Positions 53,233-63,083 of a stretch of 64,000 bases of DNA are shown piece after piece. This DNA comes from Proteiniclasticum sp043951855 (lineage in GTDB: Bacteria > Bacillota > Clostridia > Clostridiales > Clostridiaceae): the NCBI RefSeq assembly GCF_043951855.1, contig NZ_JBINJW010000014.1:1-64000 (forward strand). The letters run 5' to 3'. A program made the position numbers and the translations under genes. A model generated the notes under the pieces. That model searched no databases and was not told the DNA's origin. It was given only the letters and a program-made list of their open reading frames with translations. Position 1 is the first letter of the stretch; every line of letters begins with the position of its first letter.

Positions 53233-54509
53233 AAATCATACATGCAGTAAGAATCAGAGAAGGAAATGAGACAGCGCCCTGTGAGATCAGAATCCATGAA
53301 GGAAGAATCCTTGAGATCGGAGAAAAGCTTTCAGAGGAAAAGGGCGAGGAAGTGTACGATGCCAGAGGCATGCTGGTGACGCCGGGATTTGTGGATATCC
53401 ATGTGCATCTGAGAGAGCCTGGAGGAGAAAAGAAGGAGACCATCTTAACCGGAACAAGAGCCGCCGCCCTTGGCGGATACACCACCATCGTGGCCATGCC
53501 CAACACCGACCCGGTGCCCGATACACCGGAAAGGCTGAAGGCCTTTCAAAGGAAGGCGGAAACAGACAGCCTTATCCGGGTGAAAAGCTACGGCGCCATC
53601 ACAGAAGGAGAAAAGGGACTGGAGCTCGTGGATTTCACTGCCATGGACATGGAAGGCGTCATAGGATTTTCCGATGACGGGAAAGGCGTTCAGAGCGCAG
53701 GGCTTATGTATCAGGCCATGCGAAGGATCAAAGAGCTTGATGGCATCATCACCGCCCACTGCGAGGAAGACTCCATGCTCTTCGGCGGATACATCCATCA
53801 GGGAGACTATGCAAGAGAACATGAGCACAAAGGCATCCATTCCCTCACGGAAGACCTTCAGATTGTAAGAGATCTGGCCATAAGTGAGGCCACAGGGTGC
53901 CGCTACCACATCTGCCACATGAGTACCTCAGGCGGCGTCCGGGCCCTTGAAAGAGCCCAGAGAGATGGCGCTCCGGTCACGGGAGAAGTGACGCCCCATC
54001 ATCTGCTTCTCACGGAGAATCATCTGCGGGAAGACGGAAACTTCAAGATGAATCCGCCGCTGCGCAGTGAAAGAGACCGGGAAGCGCTGATCAGAGGACT
54101 CCGAGAAGGCGTCATCGGCGCCATCGCCACAGACCATGCACCCCATACCAGAGAGGACAAGGAGAAAGGGCTGGAAGGCAGCGCCTTCGGCATTGTGGGT
54201 CTGGAAACGTCCTTTGCCCTTCTTTATACCCATCTTGTGGAGAAAGGGCACCTGACCTTGGAAAGACTAGTGGAAGCCATGACAGCGGGTCCATCGGAAA
54301 TCATGGGACTTGCTTACGGCAGCCTGGAAGAAGGGGCAAGCGCGGATCTCACCTTCATCGATCTGAAAAAAGACTGGGTGATAAAAAGCGAAGCCTTCGC
54401 TTCCAAGGGGAAGAATACACCCTTTGAGAACTGGGAAGTCAGAGGAAAAGTGGAGACAGTGATGCTGGAAGGAAAGCGCATCGTAGAAGGAGGAAAGATC
54501 ATTGAATAA
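53229..54509 (+). CDS. pyrC: Dihydroorotase
   Basis: 426 residues, class I zinc amidohydrolase closing carbamoyl aspartate to dihydroorotate. Metal motifs: VDIHVHLREPGG near 57, AHCEED near 173, HICHMST near 226, and ATDHAPHT near 298. Its 3' end overlaps carA by 8 bp. Confidence 0.95.
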   Translation: MKIIHAVRIREGNETAPCEIRIHEGRILEIGEKLSEEKGEEVYDARGMLVTPGFVDIHVHLREPGGEKKETILTGTRAAALGGYTTIVAMPNTDPVPDTPERLKAFQRKAETDSLIRVKSYGAITEGEKGLELVDFTAMDMEGVIGFSDDGKGVQSAGLMYQAMRRIKELDGIITAHCEEDSMLFGGYIHQGDYAREHEHKGIHSLTEDLQIVRDLAISEATGCRYHICHMSTSGGVRALERAQRDGAPVTGEVTPHHLLLTENHLREDGNFKMNPPLRSERDREALIRGLREGVIGAIATDHAPHTREDKEKGLEGSAFGIVGLETSFALLYTHLVEKGHLTLERLVEAMTAGPSEIMGLAYGSLEEGASADLTFIDLKKDWVIKSEAFASKGKNTPFENWEVRGKVETVMLEGKRIVEGGKIIE

Positions 54510-55578
54510 GAAACTGGTTTTGGAAGACGGCAGCGAATTTCACGGAAAGGCCTTCGGGTACAAGGAGGATGTCTATGGAGAGGTGGTCTTCACCACCTCC
54601 ATGTCGGGCTATCAGGAGCTTCTCACAGACCCCTCGCTCCTGGGCCAGATGCTGGTCATGACGTACCCACTGGTTGGTAACTACGGCATCAACCGGGAGG
54701 ACTATGAGTCTCTGAGACCCTTTCTCTCAGCACTGATTGTAAGAGACTACTGCACCCACCCATCGAATTTCAGAAGCGAAAAGACCCTGGAAGCCTATAT
54801 GGAGAAGTACAGACTCCCAGGCCTTTCTGGGATAGACACCCGGCAGCTCACGAGGCACATCCGCGAAAAGGGTGCACTGAAAGGCGCCATCCTCCCCGAG
54901 GAGATGCCGCTTCATGAGTGCCTGGAAAAGATTTCATCTCATCCCTTCTTCACCAATCACATCGAGCGTGCTTCCACGAAGATTGCCTATGATGTGCCCG
55001 GAAGGGGCAAGAGGGTCATCCTCATGGACTTCGGGATGAAAGCGGGGATTTTAAAAGGACTGATGGAAGAAGGATATCATGTGTCCGTGGTGCCCCACGA
55101 CACCAGTGCAGAAGAGATTCTGGAGCAGCATCCCGATGGAGTGCTTCTTTCAAACGGTCCGGGAAATCCGGAGGATGCGCTGATGCCCATAGAAACGGTG
55201 AAAGGGCTTCTCGGACAGGTTCCGCTCTTTGGCATCTGCATGGGCCATCAGCTTCTGGCGCTGGCGGCCGGGGCGAAGACAAGAAAGATGAAGTTCGGTC
55301 ATCGAGGTGGAAACAATGCGGTGCGGGACCATCGAAACGGAAAGATCCTCATCACCAGTCAGAACCATGGCTATGAGGTGGACAGTGCATCCCTTGAAGG
55401 GACCGGCCTTTCTGTTCTCTACAGCTGCGTCAATGACGGGTCCATAGAAGGCCTTGTGCTTCCTGGCAGGAAGGCTTTCTCGGTGCAGTTTCATCCGGAA
55501 AGTTCACCAGGACCCAGGGACGCCAGGGTCCTCTATCAGGAATTTAAAAGACTCATGGAAAACGGGGAGGTAGAGTAA
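54502..55578 (+). CDS. carA: Carbamoyl-phosphate synthase small (glutaminase) subunit
   Basis: 358 residues from TTG 54502, set by AGGAGG at 54488-54493. The N-terminal domain starts LVLEDGSEFHG. The glutaminase domain has the Cys nucleophile in GICMGHQLLALA, and His and Glu in VQFHPESSPGP. It releases ammonia for CarB. Located within the pyr operon, so this is the pyrimidine-regulated copy (pyrAA). Confidence 0.95.
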   Translation: MNKKLVLEDGSEFHGKAFGYKEDVYGEVVFTTSMSGYQELLTDPSLLGQMLVMTYPLVGNYGINREDYESLRPFLSALIVRDYCTHPSNFRSEKTLEAYMEKYRLPGLSGIDTRQLTRHIREKGALKGAILPEEMPLHECLEKISSHPFFTNHIERASTKIAYDVPGRGKRVILMDFGMKAGILKGLMEEGYHVSVVPHDTSAEEILEQHPDGVLLSNGPGNPEDALMPIETVKGLLGQVPLFGICMGHQLLALAAGAKTRKMKFGHRGGNNAVRDHRNGKILITSQNHGYEVDSASLEGTGLSVLYSCVNDGSIEGLVLPGRKAFSVQFHPESSPGPRDARVLYQEFKRLMENGEVE

Positions 55579-58500
55579 ATGCCAAAGAGAGAAGATTTGA
55601 AAAAGATCCTGGTCATCGGATCAGGACCCATCATCATAGGACAGGCTGCGGAATTCGACTATGCGGGGACCCAGGCCTGCCAGGCCATCAGGGAAGAAGG
55701 TATCGAGGTGGTTCTTGTGAATTCCAATCCGGCCACCATCATGACGGACAGAGAAATGGCGGACAGAGTCTACATGGAGCCGCTGACCCTTCCTTTTCTC
55801 AAGAAGATCATCCGAAAGGAAAGACCCGATGCCCTGCTTCCTTCCCTAGGAGGACAGACAGGCCTTAACATGGCCATGGAGCTGCACAAAGACGGCATCC
55901 TTTCCGAGTTTCATGTGGAGGTTCTGGGAACAGACCTTAAAGCCATCGAGAAAGCGGAGGACAGGGAAGCCTTCCGAAGTCTCATGAGAGAAATCGGTGA
56001 ACCTGTACCGCCTTCCTTCATCACCCAGGATGTGGCTGGAGCTCTTCGCTTCGCGGATGAGATCGGCTATCCCGTCATCGTTCGACCCGCCTTCACCATG
56101 GGGGGAACCGGAGGAGGAATCGCGAAAGACAGGGTGGAGCTGAAGGCCATCGTGGAAAACGGACTCAGCCTTTCCCCGGTGGGACAGTGCCTCATCGAAA
56201 TGTCCATCGCAGGATGGAAGGAAATCGAATTTGAAGTAATGAGAGATGAAAATGATACAGCCATCGTGGTCTGTTCCATGGAGAATGTGGACCCTGTAGG
56301 CATTCATACGGGAGACTCCATTGTGGTGGCTCCGGTTCAGACGCTGACGGACAAGGAAGTGCAGATGCTCCGGGATGCTTCTCTCAAGATCATCCGAGCA
56401 TTGGATATAAGGGGCGGATGCAACGTGCAGCTGGCTTTGGACCCGAAAAGCTTCCAGTATTTCATCATCGAAGTCAATCCGAGAGTATCCAGGTCTTCGG
56501 CTCTGGCTTCCAAAGCCACGGGATATCCCATCGCCAAGGTGGCGTCGAAGATTGCTCTGGGCTACAGGCTCGATGAGCTCTTGAATCCTGTGACAAAAGC
56601 CTCCTACTGCTCCTTTGAACCGGCCATCGACTACATCGCGGTGAAGCTGCCCAGGTTCGCTTTCGATAAGTTCCAGTCGGCCAACAGAAAGCTGGGTACC
56701 CAGATGAAAGCCACAGGAGAAGTCATGTCCCTGGGAAGCTCCTTTGAGGAAGGACTTTTAAAGGCAGTGCGCTCCCTGGAAATCAAGGCGGACCACCTGA
56801 GCCTTCCGAAATACAAGGACATCGAAACGGAAAAGCTTCTCGCTCTTCTGTCCCGGGCGGAAGACGACAGACTGTTTGTAATCTATGAGCTGCTTCTTAG
56901 AGAAGTGGCGCTGGAAAGTATAGAAGAAGGAACAAAGATGGATCTGTTCTTTCTCCATAAGCTGAAGAATATCGCGGACCTGGAGCTTCGCATGCAGAAG
57001 GAGCCGCTGGGAAAGATCCTTCCGGAAGCAAAGAAGATGGGCTTCTCCGATGCGGCTCTCGCAAAGGTTTATGAAACCACGGAAGAAAAGGTGGAGGAAA
57101 TGAGAAGGAAGCTTTCCCTTCGCCCTGTCTACAAGATGGTGGATACCTGCGCAGGAGAATTCAGCTCTGAAACGCCTTACTACTACTCCACCTATCAGGT
57201 GGAAAATGAGTCGGTCTCCTCAGACAGGGAAAAGGTCATCGTTCTGGGTTCCGGTCCCATACGGATCGGTCAGGGTGTGGAATTCGACTATGCCACGGTC
57301 CACTGCGTCTGGTCCATCAGAAAGCTGGGCTATGAGGCCATCATCATCAACAACAATCCCGAGACCGTCTCCACGGACTTTTCCATATCCGACAAGCTCT
57401 ACTTCGAGCCGCTGACCCTGGAGGATGTGATGCATGTAGTGAAACTGGAAAAGCCCATGGGCGTCATCGTTCAGTTCGGCGGTCAGACCGCCATCAATCT
57501 GGCCGAAGGTCTGGAGAGAAGAGGGGTAAGAATTCTGGGGACCAGCCTGCAAAGCATCGACCTTGCAGAGGACCGGGACCTTTTCGAGAAGAAGCTGAAA
57601 GCGCTCTCCATCCCCATGCCGGAGGGAAGCGTGGTTCATGACAATAAGGATGCCAGAAGCACTGCGGAAGAAATCGGGTATCCGGTTCTCCTGCGCCCCT
57701 CCTATGTGCTGGGCGGAAGAAACATGGAGATCATCCATACAGAGGAGGAGCTTACACTCTACATGAACAAGCTGCCGGAAGAGACAAAGACGGAAGGAAT
57801 CCTTGTGGACAGATACCTCACCGGGGTGGAATGTGAAGTGGATGCGGTATCCGATGGGAAAAACATCATGATACCAGGCATCATGGAGCATATCGAGCGC
57901 GCGGGGGTCCACTCTGGAGATTCCATGGCGGTGTATCCGCCCATCTCCCTGTCCGAAGAAACGAGAAACATCATCGTGGACTACACGGAGAGAATCGGAA
58001 GAGGGCTTGACATCGTGGGTCTCTACAACATCCAGTTTGTGGTGGACCAGGCAGGGAAGGTCTTTGTGCTGGAAGTGAATCCAAGAAGCTCCAGAACAGT
58101 GCCTTTCCTCAGCAAGATCACCGGGATGCCCATGGCGGATCTCGCCACTCAGGCCATCCTTGGGGTAAGCCTTACAGAGCAGAACATCCCGCTGGGCCTT
58201 CTGCCGGAAGAGAAGCAGTATGCCGTGAAGATGCCGGTGTTCTCCTTCGGAAAGCTGAGAAAGGTGGACATTGCCCTGGGACCGGAAATGAAATCCACGG
58301 GAGAAGTCATCGGAAGAGATGTGTCTCTCAACAAAGCCCTTTATAAGGCCATGATCGCTGCAGGGTTCGAGATGAGAGAATACGGAAAGGTGCTCTTCAC
58401 CATCGGAGACCGGGACAAGGAGGAAGCCCTGTCTCTTGCGAGGCGCTTCAGTGACATCGGCTACGGCCTGGTGGCCACGGAGGGCACCAGAAGATTTCTT

Positions 58501-58758
58501 GTGGCGCATGGCCTCAAAGCCCAGGGGGTCGAAAAGATCGGGGAAGGAGAGGAAACGGTACTGGATGTCATAAGAGGAAGGAAAGTGCAGTTTGTGGTGA
58601 ACACCTTCTCTATGGCAAAAAGAGATTTCATCTCCGACGGCTTTCTTATCCGAAGAGAGTCCGTGGAGAACAATATTCCCTGCCTGACGTCTCTGGATAC
58701 GGCAGCGGCCATTTTAAATGTACTGGAATCCATGAACTTTTCTGTGGAAGCCTACTAG
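55579..58758 (+). CDS. carB: Carbamoyl-phosphate synthase large subunit
   Basis: 1059 residues, full length. Two homologous ATP-grasp halves each open with a GSGP motif (GSGPIIIGQAAEFDYAG near 15 and GSGPIRIGQGVEFDYA near 556). The C-terminal MGS-like allosteric domain (about 930-1059) includes ATEGTRRFL. It makes carbamoyl phosphate from bicarbonate, ammonia and two ATP. Directly adjoins carA. Confidence 0.96.
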   Translation: MPKREDLKKILVIGSGPIIIGQAAEFDYAGTQACQAIREEGIEVVLVNSNPATIMTDREMADRVYMEPLTLPFLKKIIRKERPDALLPSLGGQTGLNMAMELHKDGILSEFHVEVLGTDLKAIEKAEDREAFRSLMREIGEPVPPSFITQDVAGALRFADEIGYPVIVRPAFTMGGTGGGIAKDRVELKAIVENGLSLSPVGQCLIEMSIAGWKEIEFEVMRDENDTAIVVCSMENVDPVGIHTGDSIVVAPVQTLTDKEVQMLRDASLKIIRALDIRGGCNVQLALDPKSFQYFIIEVNPRVSRSSALASKATGYPIAKVASKIALGYRLDELLNPVTKASYCSFEPAIDYIAVKLPRFAFDKFQSANRKLGTQMKATGEVMSLGSSFEEGLLKAVRSLEIKADHLSLPKYKDIETEKLLALLSRAEDDRLFVIYELLLREVALESIEEGTKMDLFFLHKLKNIADLELRMQKEPLGKILPEAKKMGFSDAALAKVYETTEEKVEEMRRKLSLRPVYKMVDTCAGEFSSETPYYYSTYQVENESVSSDREKVIVLGSGPIRIGQGVEFDYATVHCVWSIRKLGYEAIIINNNPETVSTDFSISDKLYFEPLTLEDVMHVVKLEKPMGVIVQFGGQTAINLAEGLERRGVRILGTSLQSIDLAEDRDLFEKKLKALSIPMPEGSVVHDNKDARSTAEEIGYPVLLRPSYVLGGRNMEIIHTEEELTLYMNKLPEETKTEGILVDRYLTGVECEVDAVSDGKNIMIPGIMEHIERAGVHSGDSMAVYPPISLSEETRNIIVDYTERIGRGLDIVGLYNIQFVVDQAGKVFVLEVNPRSSRTVPFLSKITGMPMADLATQAILGVSLTEQNIPLGLLPEEKQYAVKMPVFSFGKLRKVDIALGPEMKSTGEVIGRDVSLNKALYKAMIAAGFEMREYGKVLFTIGDRDKEEALSLARRFSDIGYGLVATEGTRRFLVAHGLKAQGVEKIGEGEETVLDVIRGRKVQFVVNTFSMAKRDFISDGFLIRRESVENNIPCLTSLDTAAAILNVLESMNFSVEAY

Positions 58759-58768
58759 GAGGAATTCA

Positions 58769-59536
58769 ATGAGTAAAGTGATGAAGATGAAGATCCTGAC
58801 CAATGAATCCATCGCCAAGAAAGTGTTCCGGATGAAGCTTTCGGCGGAGGAAGTGGACTTCAAGACCCTCTCTCCCGGAACCTTTCTCAACATCAGAGTG
58901 GGAAAGGGGATGGAGCCTCTGCTGAGACGTCCCATCTCCATCTTTGATGCGGATGAGAAGGAAAAGACGCTGACCATCATCTACAAGGTGCTGGGAAGAG
59001 GCACTGATCTTATGAGCTTCCTGAAGGAAGGAGAGGATCTGGATGTTCTGGGACCTCTGGGCACAGGGTTTCCTGTGCAGGATGAAAGCAGAAAGGTGCT
59101 TCTTGCAGGCGGCGGTGTCGGTGTGCCTCCTCTTTATGAGCTGGGTAAAAGGCTCAGGGAGAATGGGGTGGAGATTGTGACGGTGCTAGGATTTCGAGAT
59201 GAAGCCAGTGTCTTCTGCCAGGAAGATTTTCTGAAGCTGGGCCAGGTACAGATCGCCACGGAGGACGGTTCTGTAGGAGTGAAAGGATATGTCACCGATG
59301 CCATACGGGAGATGGGGGAGGATTTCGATACCCTTTACGCCTGTGGTCCCAGACCCATGCTGAGAAGCCTGGATGAAGCGTACCAGGATACGAAGAAAGG
59401 ATATCTCTCCTTTGAGGAGCGCATGGCCTGCGGCATCGGCGCCTGCTACGGATGCATGACGGAAACGAAAGACGGACTGAAGCGGGTATGCAAAGACGGA
59501 CCTGTATTCAGGCTGGGCGAGGTGGTTTATGAATAA
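58769..59536 (+). CDS. pyrK: Dihydroorotate dehydrogenase electron-transfer subunit
   Basis: 255 residues. FAD domain with LRRPISIFDAD (near 53), NAD-binding domain with LLAGGGVGVPPLYEL, and a [2Fe-2S] site with four Cys in MACGIGACYGCMTE and RVCKDG. It passes electrons from PyrD to NAD+. AGGAGG lies before the ATG. Overlaps pyrD by 8 bp. Confidence 0.94.
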   Translation: MSKVMKMKILTNESIAKKVFRMKLSAEEVDFKTLSPGTFLNIRVGKGMEPLLRRPISIFDADEKEKTLTIIYKVLGRGTDLMSFLKEGEDLDVLGPLGTGFPVQDESRKVLLAGGGVGVPPLYELGKRLRENGVEIVTVLGFRDEASVFCQEDFLKLGQVQIATEDGSVGVKGYVTDAIREMGEDFDTLYACGPRPMLRSLDEAYQDTKKGYLSFEERMACGIGACYGCMTETKDGLKRVCKDGPVFRLGEVVYE

Positions 59537-60443
59537 GGATATGCTGGAGGTGAATCTCCCTGGACTGAATCTCAAGAATCCTGTGATGCCTGCATCAGGC
59601 TGCTTCGGATTCGGAAGAGAATTTGCCGAGTATTATGATCTTAGCCTTCTTGGCGCCATCATGGTGAAGGCCGTGACGGAGGCGCCAAGACGCGGAAACA
59701 ATATGCCAAGACTTGCAGAAACGCCGGCGGGTATGCTGAACGCCATCGGGCTTCAGAATCCGGGCCTGGAAGGGGTGAGACGGGAGCTTATGTGGCTGGA
59801 GAAGTATCCGGTGCCCATCATCGCCAACGTGGCAGGATATACGGAAGAGGAATATGTCCGGGTGGCGGAGAAGATTTCAGAGTCAGAGAATGTGGCGGCT
59901 CTGGAGATCAACATCTCCTGTCCCAATGTGAAGGAAGGAGGCATCCTCTTCGGTCAGGATCCGGAGGTGGCCTATGCTCTGACGAAAAAGATCAAGGCGG
60001 TCTCGAAGAAGCCGGTCTATATGAAGCTCAGCCCCAATGTGACGGACATCACCGCCATGGCAAAAGCAGTGGAGGCGGGAGGCGCCGACGGCATCACCAT
60101 GATCAATACGCTGGTGGGTATGCGGCTGGATCTTCAGACAGGAAGACCTGTCCTTGCCAATGGAACAGGAGGACTGTCCGGTCCTGCCATAAAACCTGTG
60201 GCCATCAGGATGGTTTATGAGGTCTACAAGGCGGTGAATATTCCCATCATCGGCATGGGCGGGATTTCTACTGCGGAGGATGCGCTGGAGTTCTTCTATG
60301 CGGGCGCCAGCGCCGTGGCGGTGGGCACAGAGAATTTCGTCAATCCCTTTGCCTGCCCGCAGATCATAGAGGATCTGCCGGAGCTGCTTAAAGAATATGG
60401 ATTCAGTCATGTGAAGGACGCTGTCGGATACGCACACAGATAG
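59529..60443 (+). CDS. pyrD: Dihydroorotate dehydrogenase, class 1B catalytic subunit
   Basis: 304 residues, FMN TIM barrel. Family motifs: PASGCFGFGREF near 21, NAIGLQNPG, and EINISCPNVKEGG with the class 1B active Cys near 134. The FMN-phosphate region is GMGGISTAEDALEF with AVAVGTENF. It acts with PyrK, so it uses NAD+ and works without oxygen. Confidence 0.95.
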   Translation: MNKDMLEVNLPGLNLKNPVMPASGCFGFGREFAEYYDLSLLGAIMVKAVTEAPRRGNNMPRLAETPAGMLNAIGLQNPGLEGVRRELMWLEKYPVPIIANVAGYTEEEYVRVAEKISESENVAALEINISCPNVKEGGILFGQDPEVAYALTKKIKAVSKKPVYMKLSPNVTDITAMAKAVEAGGADGITMINTLVGMRLDLQTGRPVLANGTGGLSGPAIKPVAIRMVYEVYKAVNIPIIGMGGISTAEDALEFFYAGASAVAVGTENFVNPFACPQIIEDLPELLKEYGFSHVKDAVGYAHR

Positions 60444-60459
60444 AGAGAAGGAGAGAAAG

Positions 60460-61161
60460 ATGAAAGATGTGATCATAGCCCTGGATTTCAGAAATAGAGA
60501 AGAGGTGCTGACCTTTCTGGACAGATTCAAGGAGCCTGTGTATGTGAAGGTGGGGATGGAGCTCTACTATGCGGAGGGACCCTCCATCGTGCGAGAGATC
60601 AAAGCGCTTGGCCATAAGGTGTTTCTGGATCTGAAGTTCCATGATATTCCCAATACCGTACAGGGCGCTGTGAGAAGCGCTGCAGGACTTGATGCGGATA
60701 TGCTGAATCTTCATGCCATGGGTGGAGAAGAGATGATGAGAGGAGCCATGAAGGAGCTGGAAGGCAGAGAGAAGAAGCCGCTTCTCATTGCGGTGACGGT
60801 ACTGACCAGTATGGATGAGGAAACCCTTTCGAAGGAGCTTCATGTATCGCTTCCCCTGGAAGAGGAGGTGCTTTCTCTGGCAAGACTTACAAAGAAATCG
60901 GGTCTTCAGGGCGTAGTCTGCTCTGCCCTGGAGGTGCCGAAGCTGAAAAAAGCTCTGGGAGAAGATTTTCTGACCATCACGCCGGGCATACGGCCCAAGG
61001 AGAGCGCGTCAGGAGACCAGAAAAGAGTGGTGACGCCGGCCATGGCAAGAGAGCTGGGTTCAGACTACATCGTGGTGGGCAGACCCATCACTAAGGCAGA
61101 GAATCCTTATGCAGCTTACCTTACGATCAGAGCGGAATTCATGGGAGGAGAAAGAATATGA
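60460..61161 (+). CDS. pyrF: Orotidine-5'-phosphate decarboxylase
   Basis: 233 residues, group 1 enzyme. Catalytic Asp-x-Lys-x-x-Asp in FLDLKFHDIPNTV near 64, phosphate loop ITPGIRP near 173 and VVGRPIT near 203. Produces UMP. AGAAGGAGAG before the ATG; overlaps pyrE by ATGA. Confidence 0.95.
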   Translation: MKDVIIALDFRNREEVLTFLDRFKEPVYVKVGMELYYAEGPSIVREIKALGHKVFLDLKFHDIPNTVQGAVRSAAGLDADMLNLHAMGGEEMMRGAMKELEGREKKPLLIAVTVLTSMDEETLSKELHVSLPLEEEVLSLARLTKKSGLQGVVCSALEVPKLKKALGEDFLTITPGIRPKESASGDQKRVVTPAMARELGSDYIVVGRPITKAENPYAAYLTIRAEFMGGERI

Positions 61162-61787
61162 GAGAAATAGCAGAGATACTACTGAAGATCAGAGCCGTGA
61201 GTCTTTCTCCCTCAGAGCCCTTCACCTGGGCTTCCGGGATCATCTCCCCCATATACTGTGACAACAGACTGCTTCTTTCCTACAGGAAAGAATGGGGCGT
61301 GGTCATCGAAGCCATGAGAGAAGTGGTGGAGAAGGAGTTTCCCGATGCCGAGTGCATCATGGGCACTGCTGCAGCAGGCATTCCTCATGCGTCGGTACTG
61401 GCCTATCTCATGGAGAAGCCCTCAGGCTTTGTCAGGGGAAAAGCCAAGGACCATGGAAGAAAGAATCAGATTGAAGGAAAGATTCATGAAGGCATGAAGG
61501 TAGTGGTCATAGAGGATCTGATCTCCACAGGAGGCTCCTCCATTGAGGTGGTGGAAGCGCTAAGAGAAGCCGGATGCGATGTGCTTGGCATGGTCTCCAT
61601 CTTCACCTACGGTATGGAAAAAGCGAAGAGAGCCATGAAGGAAAAAGAGGTGAAGCTTTATGCCCTCACCACCTACAGCGAGCTTCTTGATACGGCGCTT
61701 ACCATGGACTACATCACGGAGAAGGACAGAGAAAAACTTACCGTCTTCATGGAGAATCCTCAGGATGAGAGATGGAGAACACTGTAG
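61158..61787 (+). CDS. pyrE: Orotate phosphoribosyltransferase
   Basis: 209 residues. PRPP-binding motif VVIEDLISTGGSS near 116; the start ILLKIRAVSLSPSEPFTWASGI is typical. It couples orotate to PRPP. Last gene of the operon; no strong terminator follows at once. Confidence 0.95.
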   Translation: MREIAEILLKIRAVSLSPSEPFTWASGIISPIYCDNRLLLSYRKEWGVVIEAMREVVEKEFPDAECIMGTAAAGIPHASVLAYLMEKPSGFVRGKAKDHGRKNQIEGKIHEGMKVVVIEDLISTGGSSIEVVEALREAGCDVLGMVSIFTYGMEKAKRAMKEKEVKLYALTTYSELLDTALTMDYITEKDREKLTVFMENPQDERWRTL

Positions 61788-62249
61788 CAATCAATAGAAG
61801 GATGAACCGGAACGATATGTTCCCTAAATATGTGATCGAGTATTTCATAATGTCTCTTAATACAATATTCTTTATTTAATCTTTGTTGAAATGGGAATAC
61901 TTCCATAGAAATTCTTGATGACATAAACGCATAAAATGGTTGGAAGTATCCTCATGAAAACAATTGAATTTAAAAAGAAAGATAAGCATAGAGAACTCAT
62001 TAGCAGATAAAATCAGCTGATTCTTCTGAATAGATCATCACTGTGCCTAATTTTCTTAAAATGTGTATTTAGGGAACTTTCTAAAGAGTTCCCTAAAATT
62101 TTCCCGGGATCCGCACTTTCTATATAGTACTTGATACAAAGAGCTTGCAGCAAGAAAGTTCCCTCGCACAAAGAAGTATATGGGGGACAATAAATCAGAA
62201 ATGATAGCCTTATAAATAGAGCTATTCCTTTACTAGGCTAGCTTGGATG
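61788..62249. other. Intergenic region between pyrE and the AbiE pair
   Basis: It contains a 5-bp dyad GGAAC/GTTCC near 61808-61822. An inverted repeat GAATACTTCCA / TGGAAGTATCC lies at about 61892-61950. The TTTAGGGAACT hairpin is listed separately. The words TTCCCTAAA recur. No gene is seen; it may hold remains of a mobile element. Confidence 0.5.
62068..62101. terminator. Hairpin between convergent pyrE and abiEii
   Basis: Perfect 11-bp stem TTTAGGGAACT/AGTTCCCTAAA, 8-nt loop, followed by ATTTT on the plus strand. Confidence 0.55.
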
Positions 62250-63083
62250 TCAAATAATGATTTCTCTTAGAATATCAGTGATTTCACTAAACTGAATACC
62301 TTCTGCATAGGAAAACTTCTGAACATATGATGCCCAGATCACTTTAAGATCCTCACTTTTCTCAATATCCTTTAAAAATTTCTCGCTGTTTTCCAAATAA
62401 ATCAATGTATTTCTCTCTTCTGCTTTTACTCGAATTGCATTTCTTAGACTTTCATAATCAATTTCATTTCTTCGGAGAGTTAGAAGGATGTAGACATCAT
62501 AATAGTCTCTGGCTCTAGTATTTGCCACATTTCGCGATAGAATGGACTCAATCTTTTCTGCAAGAATTGTATTTAAATTATATGCTTTTACAGAAATGTC
62601 ACGTTCTTCAAACATTAAGCTGAAAGAATATTGGATTTCACTCGGAATGATGACATCGCCAGTAGTAATATCAATCTTCATATTGACTCTGATTGTGTAG
62701 AATTGAGCTTCCACAGAAACTCTGAAATCATCATAGTCACTGACATCATGAATTTTTCTGATAGTCTTTAATCTAAAGGTTACATTGTCATCTAGCTCAA
62801 TCGAAAGAATCTCATTTATTATTACTTCTAAAGTCTCTCTATGGACAGGAAGACCTTTTATTGTGGTATCCATGTCCATAGTACTTCTCATAGATATACC
62901 CACCATAGATGCAATGAGGAATCCACCTTTGAGTATGAAATTATCTTTGTACTTAGAGACCGAGATTCTTTCCAGAAGCCTTTCCATCATAAAATTCTGA
63001 AGCACTGTATTTGCCATCAGCTTATTCTCTTTAGCCATATTGTTAATCCGATCCTTTAATTGTCTAGGGCTACTGATTCTCAT
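62250..63083 (-). CDS. abiEii: AbiEii-type toxin nucleotidyltransferase
   Basis: 277 residues of the AbiEii/AbiGii nucleotidyltransferase family. Near the start is FILKGGFLIASM, then RSTMDMDTTIKG, the Gly-Gly and Asp-x-Asp catalytic parts of the fold. Further on are YNLNTILAEKIESIL and RARDYYDVYIL, both typical. Toxins of this family stop growth, in studied cases by modifying tRNA or other nucleotides, and they abort phage infection. Its start overlaps the antitoxin stop (ATGA). Confidence 0.9.
   Translation of the reverse strand: MRISSPRQLKDRINNMAKENKLMANTVLQNFMMERLLERISVSKYKDNFILKGGFLIASMVGISMRSTMDMDTTIKGLPVHRETLEVIINEILSIELDDNVTFRLKTIRKIHDVSDYDDFRVSVEAQFYTIRVNMKIDITTGDVIIPSEIQYSFSLMFEERDISVKAYNLNTILAEKIESILSRNVANTRARDYYDVYILLTLRRNEIDYESLRNAIRVKAEERNTLIYLENSEKFLKDIEKSEDLKVIWASYVQKFSYAEGIQFSEITDILREIII

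Noticed and set aside
57220..58509. 429-codon open frame antisense to carB
   Set aside because: carB is complete and conserved on the plus strand. The antisense frame looks like codon-bias noise.
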